Shown one piece after another: positions 10,510 through 21,288 of a stretch of DNA of 64,000 bases. A program made the position numbers and the translations under genes. Position 1 is the first letter of the stretch. Each line of letters begins with the position of its first letter. This DNA is from Rhipidocladum racemiflorum (Eukaryota > Streptophyta > Magnoliopsida > Poales > Poaceae). Location of the stretch: contig CM070570.1 of assembly GCA_036346355.1 (NCBI GenBank), forward strand, positions 46,639,592-46,703,591, read 5' to 3'. Below the pieces are notes generated by a model, which was given only the letters and a program-made list of their open reading frames with translations, was not told where the DNA came from and ran no database searches.

Positions 10510-11800
10510 AACGTGACGTCAGAGGAACCACTCCATAGTAGATGGTTTATAATTTTAAGCTAAAATTTCGGTTAGATCTTGGTTAGAAATATTTCTTCCA
10601 AACAAAGCCTAAAAATTTATTTAAGGGGTCTAAAATCTTAAACTATCTATTCGAATGGACTAAGATTTTAATTTAATATTTCAGTCTATCTCCATCCTCC
10701 ATAGGTGGATCAGGATTTTAGAGACTCCGAATAAGAATAAGAAGTATTGTCACAATCAGGGGACTTCCCGGAACGGGAGCCTGTCCACGTGCCTTCCCTC
10801 CGAATTTCCTAAAAAGTCCCTCTATTTCTTTAAATTATAAATAGGTTCTTGCAGATTACGAAAAGATTCTTTACGATTTTTTGTGAGGGCAATTTTTTTT
10901 TTTAAATCGTGTTTGGGTCCCTCGTTCGTTACTTTACGATCAAAGCCTCCCGTTAAATACAAATCACGAGCGAGCCTTTTTTTACTTTTTCGGAGTAGCG
11001 GTGAGGTACAAAAATATAACAAACAGGTCTTCGGTTCTTACATCTAAGTCCTTTCTCCGTTTTGCCTAGAAAAATATTTCCGTCAATAAAAATATGTGTA
11101 TTTTTTTCAACTCAACCTCTAATATTCTTTGAGCCTCCAAAAATTTAAAAAATACATCTAAATCTATTTTTTCTCCGAAAAAAAAACGCAAAGTTCACAC
11201 GGACGGCGTGCGCCGCGCTTATTGGCCTAGTTATACTAAGATGTAGTAGATATGTGATGCTAAGTTTTTTTTATTGAACTTTAGGTTTATTTAATCTTTT
11301 ATGTTACCAAACGCTAACAGTGTTTGAGAGGTAGCCCATGACAATGCCATAGCACAACTGACGTTGAGAGGCATTAACCGAGTAGCTTTTTTTTTCCCGC
11401 TCTGCCTCTTGTGCTTAAATTCTTGGCTAGGCTCCAATTGGAATGCATGAGTTTCGTTGGAATTCTATAGAAACTGAGTTCTTTTATGTGAAATTAATAT
11501 GAAATTATGTTCTGAAATTGACGAGATGCTTGAGTCTCAGTCCCACAACAGACAATTTCAGCCAGTCCCCAAAGCAATAAAAGTCGATAAATATGTATGG
11601 CAGTGGTGAGCCAGCTGTAGTGTCAAAGTCAATTTCTTTCCTATAGTTCAAACCACACAACTCTTCTCTCTTTTTTTTGGCGAAAACCATGTTACTCTAA
11701 TTACGAGAAATTTAGGTTGACGATAATTTCTCTCTCTCAAAACATACTTAAAAACCCCTGTACACTATCATCCCAGAGCACCTCCTGAGAGGAGGCCGAG
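10510..11800. other. Intergenic, AT-rich; no gene seen
   Basis: I find no coding region, terminal repeats or RNA gene here. A/T homopolymers and short decayed repeats are present. Confidence 0.4.
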
Positions 11801-11804
11801 GAAC

Positions 11805-11980
11805 TTAAGATGAAGAATCATTCCTTTCGTGAAAAGGAAGAGAAATCTTCCAGTGAAATCATGAATCTTAAGCAGGAGATGGCTAAGCTGAATGAGGGGG
11901 TATATAAGGAAGCTGAAATCCTAGTCCGAAGATCATGAGAAGAAAGCAATTGCGGCAGAGACCCATGTCAATGCCGTACA
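11805..11980 (+). pseudogene. BAP31-like pseudogene, left part (interrupted by copia D)
   Basis: The sequence reads as a coiled-coil segment (FREKEEKSSSEIMNLKQEM), then, after a stop/frame change near 11935, as EKKAIAAETHVNAVQ. It continues on the far side of the retrotransposon nest at 41930. Plant BAP31-like ER proteins have this kind of C-terminal coiled coil, ending in an 'LLEYDRLLEDNQ' signature. The copy has stops and is not functional. The TSD gtaca (11976-11980) of copia D is its last part here. Confidence 0.55.
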
Positions 11981-12090
11981 TGTTGATATATATGATCCAA
12001 ATTTAGAATAAGTAGGGCGTGTCAGAGCGTAGCGGAGGTCCGTCACCGGGAGGTTTCGGTCGGAGCAAAGCGGAGTCCAGACTGGCCCAT
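11981..12090 (+). repeat. Copia D 5' LTR, truncated
   Basis: Aligns with the first ~110 bp of the right LTR at 41581 (tgttgatata(ta)tgatccaaatt(t/c)agaataag, then a shared 'cggaggyccgtc' block) before breaking into pol sequence. The rest of this LTR, the primer site, gag, protease and integrase are missing. Confidence 0.75.
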
Positions 12091-12358
12091 CAAGTTGATG
12101 ATATGTTGATTGCTATATATTTGTTTCTTTATGTTGATGATATGTTGATTGCTACAAAGGACAAGTCAGAGATAGCTAAATTAAAGGCACAATTAAGTAA
12201 TGAATTTGATATGAAGGACTTAGGTGCAGCAAAGAAGATTCTTGGTATGGAAATTATCAGAGACAGAAAGTCTGGCTTGTTGTATCTTAGCCAGCAAGGT
12301 TACATTGAGAAAGTCCTTCGTCGTTTTAATATGCATGAGGCAAAACCAGTGAGTACTC
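12091..12358 (+). pseudogene. Copia D reverse transcriptase fragment with duplicated active-site motif
   Basis: It reads VDDMLIAIYLFL, then YVDDMLIATKDKSEIAKLKA, then FDMKDLGAAKKILGMEI and LYLSQQGYIEKVLRRFNM. These are hallmarks of Ty1/copia reverse transcriptase. The YVDD catalytic motif is present twice because a segment of about 40 bp is duplicated (12094-12113 and 12134-12153). The frame runs on into the chromovirus LTR, which begins at 12359. Confidence 0.85.
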
Positions 12359-12833
12359 TGTTATGGGCCAAGCCCTTGACCGCGTCTACGTTCGGCGAGC
12401 TCCACGTCGTCCACTGCAGCAGGCAGAAGATCCATCCGGCGCAACGCAACAGCAACACGCAGGGGATGGCGACGTCGCACCCATGTAGCGGTCGGTTAGG
12501 CCATGAGTCCGTATTAGAGTCAAGTAAGGAGTGGTGTTGAGTTACGGAAGTATGAGATTAGGAGTCCATGGTCATTACGGGTACTGAGCCGAGTCCGGTT
12601 TGATTAGGGAATAAAACGCTGCGTGTAAAGCGATTATAAAAGGGGGAATAAAGCAAGGAGAAAAGGCATGCTTGATTGCCAACAAATCCAATCTCAGGCG
12701 GTGGCTCCGACAACAGCCAACGTACCCAAGGCGCAAGCCGTTTCGACGAATTCATCGTCGAGTAGCTTGCGACCCGGCCACCGGCCGGGAACCCGTGCTT
12801 ACGAGAAAGCTCACGCCGAGTTAGCTCGTAACA
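12359..12833 (+). repeat. Chromovirus A 5' LTR
   Basis: 475 bp, TG..CA. It contains a promoter core (ttataaaaggggg, about 12635-12647). A hairpin-prone block 'ggccaccggccggg' lies near the right end. Confidence 0.92.
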
Positions 12834-12836
12834 ATT

Positions 12837-12848
12837 TGGTATCAGAGC
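12837..12848 (+). other. Primer-binding site of chromovirus A (tRNA-iMet)
   Basis: TGGTATCAGAGC, 3 nt after the 5' LTR, is complementary to the 3' end of initiator tRNA-Met, the usual plant LTR-retrotransposon primer. Confidence 0.9.
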
Positions 12849-12865
12849 CGGAAGGTTCTGGAACC

Positions 12866-13185
12866 ATGGCAAATCAGTTTGAAGATCGAGTCACGGCGCT
12901 CGAATCGGACGTGAAGGAAATGAAGACTATGATGGAAGAGATGATGAAGATGATGACAGGAAAGAAGCCGGTCGTGGAACATGGGCAAGGAGGCAACGAC
13001 GAAGCATTGAACATGTCGGCCGAAACCAGTGGCGTGGCTGCTGGTATTCACGCTCGGAAGGAAAGCGAGCCCGTCCATGCACATGCAATACGTGAGCAAA
13101 GGGGATATGCACATGTATTACGTGAGCACGGGGAACCAACCCAGACACAGCGACGAGGGGCAGGAAGGGAAGAAGAGGACTCGCG
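12866..13185 (+). pseudogene. Chromovirus A gag, first segment
   Basis: The ATG at 12866 (MANQFEDRVTALESDVKEM) opens gag with a methionine-rich coiled coil (MMEEMMKMM). It runs 18 nt after the primer site, a normal gag position. The frame is cut at 13185 by insertion of gypsy B, whose TSD tcgcg occupies 13181-13185. Gag resumes at 24505. Confidence 0.85.
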
Positions 13186-16100
13186 TGTAACACCCCAAAA
13201 TTTTGCTTTTCTTAAATTCATGTGTGATTTGGCACTTTGGTGAATTTTTGGAATTTTCTGGAATTTATTCGGATTTATTTGGAATTTATTTGAATTTATT
13301 CCATTTTGAAATAATTAAAGAATTTAATTTTGCAAATAAAATTTTGTTAGAAATATTTTATTTGAGTCCAAAATGTTCCAAAATATTTTCCAGAATTTTT
13401 CTGGAATTTTTCTGAGTATTTTGCTATTTTTAATGAATTAAATGAATTTCTGGGAAATATTTTAATTATTTAAATCGCTGGAAAATGCGAGTGGGTTTGT
13501 ACTGTTCATCCGACCGAGCCCGAGTCAGACTCGAGTTCGAGTCCGACCCGAGCCACGTGACTCGACCGAATCAACTCCAAAACCTAATCGATCCCAACCG
13601 TTGGATCAAGATCCAACGGTCAGGATTTCCGCATCGCTTTGGCCGACCGCCCGGATCCGATCGCGTCCACGCCGATCGTGGCCGTTGATCGTGCCACGTG
13701 GACGGCCGTGCGTCGTCGTCCTCGCCGAAGTCCGAAGCCGGACTCCTCCGCCGCCGCCGTGTAGGATTAGGGCTCCGCCTCCAGGCGCTGCATGCCGAGG
13801 GCATTTGGCACGGGTGGTACTCGAGGACCGCCGTGACCCGCGCACTCTGCCCTATCTCACCGAGCCTCGGCCGTAGATCCGCCGGACCGCTCGCCGGAGT
13901 CATAGCACCCTCCGCCGCGGTTTTGCTTGATTCCGCCGCCCGCCCCCCCGCCGCCATTGACCCAGATCCGAACCCCGGCCAGGCGCACCGAAGAGACCCT
14001 TCACCTCGCCGAGCACGCCCCAAACGCCGTTCGTGTGGTCGCCGTCCTCGGCCGGCACCACAACTTCGCCGTGAAGCCATCGCCGACCGAAGCTCCACCA
14101 ACCGTCCGATCAAGATCCAGAGGCTCAGATCGCGCCACGCCACCTCGGTGAGTTCCCCGCTGAAATTCCTAGATCTAATCTCAACCGTTGGATCTAGATC
14201 CAGCGGCTTAGGTCGTGCCACGTGGCGGAATCGCACCAGGCTAGATTGGATCTCGACCGTTAGATCAAGATCCAACGGCCAGAATCAACCCGCGCCCAAG
14301 CACTTGAGGCCCAAATCAATCCTAGCCGTCGGTTTTCAAACCAACGGCTACGATCGTACACGTGTCCAGGGAGCCGAACCGCCGCGCCACGCCGGCGCGC
14401 GCTGGTCATCGACACGCAGGCCCGCGTGTCGGCCGATCGCACCGCGACGCCACCCATGACGCCATCGGATGGACTCCACTGCCAAGACCGCGGGTCGAGC
14501 CCGCCGACGCCGCCGATGACGCCACCCGAGTGGTCCCACATGTCGATCTCACGTGAGCCGTGGACCGGTCCACGGTGAGACAGCCGGCGTGACCGAGTCC
14601 ATGGGCCATTGGCGACGCCAGACCAATCAGTGCTGCCACGTGTCCATGCCGACGCAATAATTAATTTCGAAAAGAAAATGATTTATTAATTCGAAATAAT
14701 GATTTCAGATTTTGTTTCAAACTTCAAACGCTTATAACTTTTGCGTTTCAACTCCGATTTGAGTGATTCAAATTTCTAAATTTGTATAAAATTGAGATCT
14801 ACCTAAATATGAATTTTATTTAATTTTTGGACTAAAGTTTTTCTCTGTAAGATTATTTAATTGATTATTTGAACTTTAAATAATCATAACTTTTGCATTT
14901 TAACTCCAAATTTGACGATTCCAGTTTCTAAAAATTTATAAAATTATGTTCTCTCTGTTTATGGATTTTATTTGGATGTTTGGACATTTTTTGCCTATTG
15001 TTTATTTGTGTATTTGCTATTTGCACGCTTTACGAGTAGACGTTGAAGTGCCGGAAGGATTCGAAGGAGAAGTATTAACTCAGGATCCAACTCAAGACCA
15101 AGAACAAGTACTTTTTGAAGGCAAGTTGTGCTTTGACCATGTTGATCCTATTTCGAAATCTATTTTGATTTAAACTATTGCATGCTAGTTCAATTAGAAA
15201 GATACTTTGTTTAAACATGGGGGTTAGATAAATACCAATTTGCTGTATGACACCTTGATTACTTAAGTATGTGCTATGACCCTTTGTCACCCTAGTTGTG
15301 GATTACTAGTTGGACATTATTAAATTGCCAACATGGGTTTAGAACGTTGTAGTATACTGCTTAGACCTGCTACGTGCTCATGACATGATTTTGGACAATC
15401 AAATGTTAATATTGACTTAATGACATATTGAACCTGTTTTGGAAAAGTATCATGTGATGTTGATGGCACGTGGTGCATGGTAATCAAGCGGGGTTTGATA
15501 AAACGATTTCGGCCAGGGCATGTGGCAAGAGTAATCAGTGGGCGGTTGTGGCATTGGGGATGTTGATTTGGTTCTTGGGTAGTCTTGCCCTGGTCACCCT
15601 AAGGACTTAACCTTGCAAGCCTTTGAACTGGGTCTAACGTGCAACCACATGTCTGTAATGGGACGGACCTAGTTGACTAAGTTGCTAATAACGCACTGTG
15701 GGACCTCGGGAGGTCAACTACACCCTTTGTGTAAGTTGTGCGGGGAGGCGTCTGGAGTGAGGCCAGTACCCATCTAACAGTTGATTGGCCTAGACTTCGC
15801 CTTAGCTAAGGGAAGGGTTAGTGTGCAATAGCAGGGAGGACCACTTGTATTGTTAGAGGTTTTGAAAGACTTTGTTACTGAACTCGCCTTTGTGGTGTTT
15901 GACTGTATCTTGTGGGTAAAGTGCATAACCTCTGCAGAGTTTAGAATCTATTCGAATAGCCGTGTCCGCGGTATTGGACATCGCTCGAATTACAGTCAAG
16001 GGTTAGATTTTACGAAAATCACTTGGTTTTGAAAAGTTGGGTTGGATTAATAATGATGTTGATGGAAATGTGGTTTAGGATGGGAAGATGGTTGTTAAAC

Positions 16101-16647
16101 TTCTTGAAAAGTTATTTATGCTTTATTTGCTTCTACTGCTTTCGAATCTACTTATATTACTTGTCAAATGTCATTTCATCGCAAATATACCTTGAGCTAT
16201 TCCTTTGTACCAAGCCATGCATATAGTATATTAGCCTGCATTACATGCATGACTTCTTTGAGTACCAAGTACTCACCCTTGCCTCAATACAACACCGGTT
16301 GAAGAGGAGACTACACGGCTTTGGAGGAGGAACTCCAAGAGGATCCGTCTACTTAGGAAGCGAGCCCAATCGGTTGCCTGTGGTATCTTGGATGGCGCCA
16401 CGATGTTACCTTCTTTGATTTTCATTTGCTACTATTTCTCTCTTAATAAGTATCGCCTGTAATCGTGCATTTGTGACTTGACCATAAGGTCGGAGTAACT
16501 GATTTAGTTATTTAGATAAAGTACTTTATTAGTATCGAGTGGTATGATTGTGATATTTACCGATGTTAAGACTGTGTGCACTAGCGCGTTCCTGGACTAG
16601 TGTTGAATACACAGAGGGTCCGGATTTGCAAATTCGGGGTCCCGACA
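13186..16647 (+). repeat. Gypsy B 5' LTR (3462 bp)
   Basis: It begins tgtaacacccc and ends gggtcccgaca. Layout: AT-rich start; GC-rich block 13500-14640 with repeated CCGTTGGATC/GATCCAACGG dyads; AT-rich block; a short acidic reading frame at about 15040-15130; then a promoter-distal part. Long ORFs inside the GC-rich block on both strands are compositional shadows. Confidence 0.9.
15037..15132 (+). other. Conserved acidic mini reading frame inside the B LTR
   Basis: It reads RVDVEVPEGFEGEV then LTQDPTQDQEQVLFEGK, followed by 'ggcaagt', a possible GC splice donor. The same place in the distantly related reversed LTR (52505-52600, minus strand) reads IDVDVLESVGDEPEYDIDEE then QTGK, also followed by 'gcaag'. 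Surrounding non-coding sequence aligns too. Whether it is translated is unknown. Confidence 0.45.
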
Positions 16648-16651
16648 GAGG

Positions 16652-16663
16652 TGGTATCAGAGC
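16652..16663 (+). other. Primer-binding site of gypsy B (tRNA-iMet)
   Basis: TGGTATCAGAGC, 4 nt after the 5' LTR end (gacagaggtgg). Confidence 0.9.
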
Positions 16664-16865
16664 CATACTTGACTGTAGGCTCAACCCTAAGCTAGAATGG
16701 TCGTAGTGAGGGTAAAACCTATTTTCTAAAGCTAAAAGTTTGTCAAGACAAGAAATGGCATCTCGACTCATCCCCTTCTCTCTTTCCTTGTCTCTTGCTG
16801 AATTTTTCCTTACCTTGTCACGATTTAAAAATTCCGAGTTCTTACGTAAAGCACTCTTGTGACAG

Positions 16866-17470
16866 ATGGAGGAAGAGTTCAACTACGTTGATCTGGGAGT
16901 TGGTCACGCCGCGGAACTTTGGCATATGCTACAAACTCTCGGAGATTTTGAGAAGCCCCAATACCAAGTAGAAGTGATCAGACAAGCGGGATTGATCAAG
17001 GCTTGTGACGTAAAGATTGAGGTACCTGCTAGGAAGAAGGGCCCAGGCAATCGCCTCGATACAACAGACCTTGCCAGGAGGTCTACAATGCAGATGGGTA
17101 TCCAAGAAGTATCACGACGAGCAATGCGGCACATTACCCGTATCTACGCCAGAGAGTTGGAGAGCACGGTGTTCCGTTATCATCCGCGCAGCGATAACCT
17201 TCTTGACCAAGGCGATTCAGATGAGGACGCCATGGTTACACGATTGGCACGATTTGTTGTCGCCAAGAGGATGTACTAGATAATACAAGCAAGGAGCTCT
17301 GAAGGCCCGCAAGGAGATCACGACAGAGAAGAACAGATGGCGGGAAGCTCAAGAGTATGTGGCACACCTTCTGCGAAGGATTGACGAATTAGAGATGACT
17401 TTGTACGGACTGCACTCCAGAGCGATTACTCGAGCTACGAGCGAGATCGGAGGAGTCGGATCTCGATGAG
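16866..17470 (+). pseudogene. Gypsy B orf0-like ORF preceding gag
   Basis: An open frame from ATG 16866 to TAG 17279 (137 aa) begins MEEEFNYVDLGVG. After a frame change near 17280 a helical, charged continuation (ARKEITTEKNRWREAQEY) runs to about 17465. No known enzymatic motif is seen. RIRE3 and RIRE8 are described as having an extra orf0 upstream of gag, and position and orientation agree. Function is unknown. It is the longest intact frame in an otherwise broken element. Confidence 0.6.
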
Positions 17471-17858
17471 GACACCGCTTCTTCGACTACCACAGATGAC
17501 ACGATTCTTTGGATATGGCAATCGTTTCGCGCCTATGCCGCAGCACCCGTACCCAGGCCGTGGAGGTTTTCTCGATGAGTGAGCATAGGTTCTATAGTGA
17601 GACTCCTTCGCCGAGTCGCGTCATAGAATAAAGAGTCACCCTTTAGGCGTTAGGACTCCAGAGTCGGGCCTGACGGATTTTCTTTGTTTGCTGAGTGTGC
17701 AGTATGTGTTGCAAGGCCCTTAGGCATTGTAAGCAACCATACCAAGTTATTAATAATAAAGTTGGACCTTAAAGTTACACCTTTCGCCCCGCATAAGTTC
17801 CATATTACTTGTCTATTCTTGTTTCCCTCTCATCTCTAAACTTAGAGCAAATCGACAG

Positions 17859-18529
17859 ATGGTGAACACCCGTGGAAACCTTGGAAGCAATGGAAGTGGT
17901 TCTCGCCCAGCAGAAAACCCCAATGAGGGAGCACCAGCACCGCCACTGGATGCGCAGAATTTTGGAGCATTTCTTGCTGCTCAGACTCAGTTGATGCATG
18001 CTATGATGCAACAAATGCAGCACGTCATCGCTTGATCCACTTTGCTAATCAAGTTAATCGGGGACCACGCCGAGAATACAAGACTATCGAGTTCATGAGA
18101 ACTCACCCACCCACTTTCTCTGGGAATGCCAATCCATTGGAGGCCGATGATTGGTTAAGGTCAATTGAGAGGAAGCTACACATAGCTCAATGCATAGGAA
18201 ATGAGAAGGTACTCTACGCTTCTCATCACCGAAGGAACAAACGGCCGAATGGTGGGAGAACTTCGTGCCACGCAAGAGAACCCTCAAGATATCACTTGGG
18301 AAGAGTTCACGTTTGCATTCCGACATTATCACGTGCTGAAGGAATCATGGACCTTAAGAAGGAGGAGTTGAGCATCAAGCAAGGTAATCAGCCAGTGGCC
18401 GACTACCTGAACAAGTTCACACAGCTAGCACGCTACGCACCTGAGGATGTAGCGACAGATAAATCCAGACAGTCTCGTTTTATGAAGGGACTTAACTCAG
18501 GATTGCAAGACTTAGATGCATGCTTTTAG
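17859..18529 (+). pseudogene. Gypsy B gag, degenerate
   Basis: The ATG at 17859 begins MVNTRGNLGSNGSG, typical of this gag group, and meets a stop near 18031. A second frame from 18032 carries the gag core (PPTFSGNANPLEADDWLRSI; then GNQPVADYLNKFTQLARYAP). A frameshift lies in the middle. The zinc-knuckle region is missing: gag jumps from 'LQDLDA' straight into the protease C-terminal part. Confidence 0.85.
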
Positions 18530-18825
18530 TTCAAACCCCTGGTTCCGAACTCCGAACGAAAGTAGGATGTTCCGGGGTGAGAATACTAATAGATGGGACA
18601 GAATTCCTAGCAAACCTTATTATTTTGGAAACCCAGACCTTAGACGTTATTTTGGGAATGGATTGGTTATCCAAGCACAAGGCCGTATTGGATTGTGGAC
18701 GAAGGACTATCTCAGTTGAGAGCCCGTGTGGAAAGAAAGTGAAATTTCAAGCCACTGCCGTTAGAGATGGACAGTTGATGGTTAAAGATCGAGGCAATCA
18801 GCATAGAGGATGTCTCAAAGAGTGA
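18520..18825 (+). pseudogene. Gypsy B protease, C-terminal part only
   Basis: The frame reads LIILETQTLDVILGMDWLSK then HKAVLDCGRRT, the C-terminal half of a retroviral-type aspartic protease. The catalytic D-S/T-G motif is not present, consistent with an internal deletion that also removed the gag zinc knuckle. Confidence 0.8.
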
Positions 18826-18829
18826 ATGA

Positions 18830-19886
18830 GTACCCGGATGTTTTTCTGAAGATCTACCCGTATGCCGCTTGAGACAGGGGACATAGAGTTTGTGATAGAG
18901 CTTGTACTGCACAAAGACCAATAGCAAAGAGACCCTATCGGATGTCCACCGAGGAGTTGGTAGAGATGAAGAAACAGCTAGAAGAGTTAATGGAGAAAGG
19001 ATTTATCAGGCCGAGTTAGTCGCCGTGGGGAGCACCGGTTTTGTTTGTCAAGAAAAAGGACGGAAGTTTCAGGATGTGCATCGACTACCGTGCACTCAAT
19101 GAAGTCACCGTGAAGAATAAGTATCTCGCTACCGGGATTGATGATTTGTTTGATCGGTGAGAGGAGCCGGAGTTTTCTCCAAGATTGATCTTAGATCGGG
19201 ATACCATCGATTGAAGATCCGATCAGAAGATATTCAAGACCGCATTCTCGTCAAGATATGGACATTACGAGTTCTGATTATGTCCTTTGGGTAACGAATG
19301 CGCCAGCTTGTTTCATGAATATGATGAATAAGGTGTTCATGGAATACTTGGACAAGTTTGTCGTCGTGTTCATAGATGATATCATAATCTACTCCAAGAC
19401 AGAGGATGAACATGCCGAACACTTAAGGCGAGTTTTGGAAAAGCTGAGGGAACAACAACTTTTCGCCAAGTTCAGCAAGTGCGATTTTTGGAAGGACAAG
19501 GTGGAGTTTCTTGGACATGTAATGACCTTGAAGGAGTCGCCGTAGACCCAAGCAAACTAGAAGTCGTGTTACATTGGGAGCGGTAGAAGACCGTGACCTG
19601 CATTCGGAGTTTCCTTGGAATGGCAGGATACTACCGCCATTTCATTGAAGGCTTCTCGACAATTGCGAAACCTCTTACGCAATTCTTTGAAGAAGGAAAA
19701 GAAGTTTGCATGGACGCTTGAATGTGAGAAAGGATTTCAGAGTCGAAGAAGCGATTGACATCAAAGACCGGTGTTAGTTCTACCGGATGTTGCTCAAAGC
19801 TTCGATATTTATTGTGACGATCGCGCCAAGGACTTGGATGTGTGTCACGGAGAATGGGAAGGTAAATCGCTTATGCATCAAGGCGC
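18830..19886 (+). pseudogene. Gypsy B reverse transcriptase, multiply frameshifted
   Basis: Recognisable pieces in different frames include FRMCIDYRALNEVTVKNK (about 19066-19120) and the active-site strand FVVVFIDDIIIYSK (FIDD at 19369-19380), followed by FAKFSKCDFWKDKVEFLGHV. Stops and single-base frame changes occur throughout. The domain is complete in outline but not translatable. Confidence 0.88.
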
Positions 19887-20699
19887 TTGAGGCCGCATGA
19901 GGAAAATTATCCGACACATGACCTAGAGTTAGGCCGTAGTAGTGCATGCCTTGAAGATATGGCGTCACTATCGATCGGGAACAGATGTGAAGTGTATACG
20001 GATCATAAGAGCCTTAAGTACATATTCACCCAGTCGGATCTGAATATGAGGCAGAGGAGATGGTTAGAGTTGATCAAGGACTACAATGATGGAATCCATT
20101 ACCATCCCGGGAAGGCCAACGTAGTTGCCGATGCCTTGAGTCGGAAAAGCCATACCGTGAGCATGTTGCTAGCCACAAGCCAGGATGAGCTATGTAAGGA
20201 TTTCCAGAGGATGAAGATCGAGGTGGTACCTAGCGGATTCTTGGCCGCATTAGAAGTAAAACCTACCCTAGAGGATCAGGTCCGAGAAGGACAGAAGGAT
20301 GATGACAAGATCCGCAGGATTAAGTCCATCAAGGAAGAAGGCAAGGCAGAGGACTTCAAGTTGGATGAGCAAGGCACGTTATGGATGAAGGATCGCATTT
20401 GTGTGCCTAACAGGAAGGAGTTAAAGCAACTGATTTTGGAAGAAGCCCATGACTCCAAGTACTCAATTCATCCTGGAAGCGCCAAAATGTATCAGGATTT
20501 GAAGGAAAGATTCTGGTGGCCGAGTATGAAACGTGAAGTTGCCGAGCATGTTGCATTGTGCGACGTATGCCAAAGAGTCAAGGCAATGCATCAGAGACCA
20601 GCAGGATTGCTACAGCCGCTGAAAATACCTGAGTGGAAGTGGGAGGAAATCGGAATGGATTTCATTACCGGTTTGTTAGAAGACTCAAGGAGGTTATGA
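19887..20699 (+). pseudogene. Gypsy B RNase H end and integrase zinc finger
   Basis: An open frame holds CEVYTDHKSLKYIFTQSDLN and GKANVVADALSR (end of RNase H). The HHCC integrase finger follows (YSIHPGSAKMYQDLKERFWW..CDVCQRVKA), then MDFITGL, the start of the integrase core. It breaks at 20699. Confidence 0.88.
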
Positions 20700-21288
20700 C
20701 TCCATATGGGTTATAGTGGATCGCTTGACTAAAGTAGCCCATTTTATCCCCGTGAAGACCACTTACTCGGGAGATAAATTAGCGTAATTGTACATGATCG
20801 ATTGTCTGCTTTGCACGGAGTGCCAAAAAGGATTGTATCGGACAGAGGTACCCAATTTACCTCAAGGTTACGGAATAAGTTGCATGAAGCCATGGGAACC
20901 CGCTTTGAACTTCAAGATGACCTTATCATCCACAGACGGATGGACAGACCGAAAGAGTCAACCAGATTCTGGAGGATATGTTAAGAGCTTGTGCATTGGC
21001 TTATGCTACCTCTTGGGATAAGAGTTTGCCGTATGCCGAGTTCAGTTACAACAATAGTTATCAGGCTAGTTTACGGATGTCACCTTTTGAGGCCTTTGTA
21101 TGGTCGACTCGCTTCGGACGCCATTGAATTGGAATGAGACCGGCGAGCGCCGTGTCTTTGGGCCTGATATTCTTCAAGAGGCTGAAGAGCAGATCGCCAT
21201 GATTAGGGAAAGGTTGAAGATCGCCCAATCTCGACAGAAGAGTTATGCTGACAATCGTCGCAGGGATTTGAGTTTTGAACCGGAAGAC
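20700..21288 (+). pseudogene. Gypsy B integrase core remnant up to the deletion junction
   Basis: Pieces of the core remain in several frames (VDRLTKVAHFIPVKT, RIVSDRGTQFTS), then a C-terminal part (QKSYADNRRRDLSFEPEDFV). At 21289 the sequence switches into LTR sequence 310 bp from its start, at the shared string tttgtactg. Confidence 0.8.

Noticed and set aside
13571..14541. Long frames on both strands (up to 253 aa)
   Set aside because: They lie in the GC-rich part of the B LTR; frames are open on both strands because of composition and are broken in the other LTR copy.
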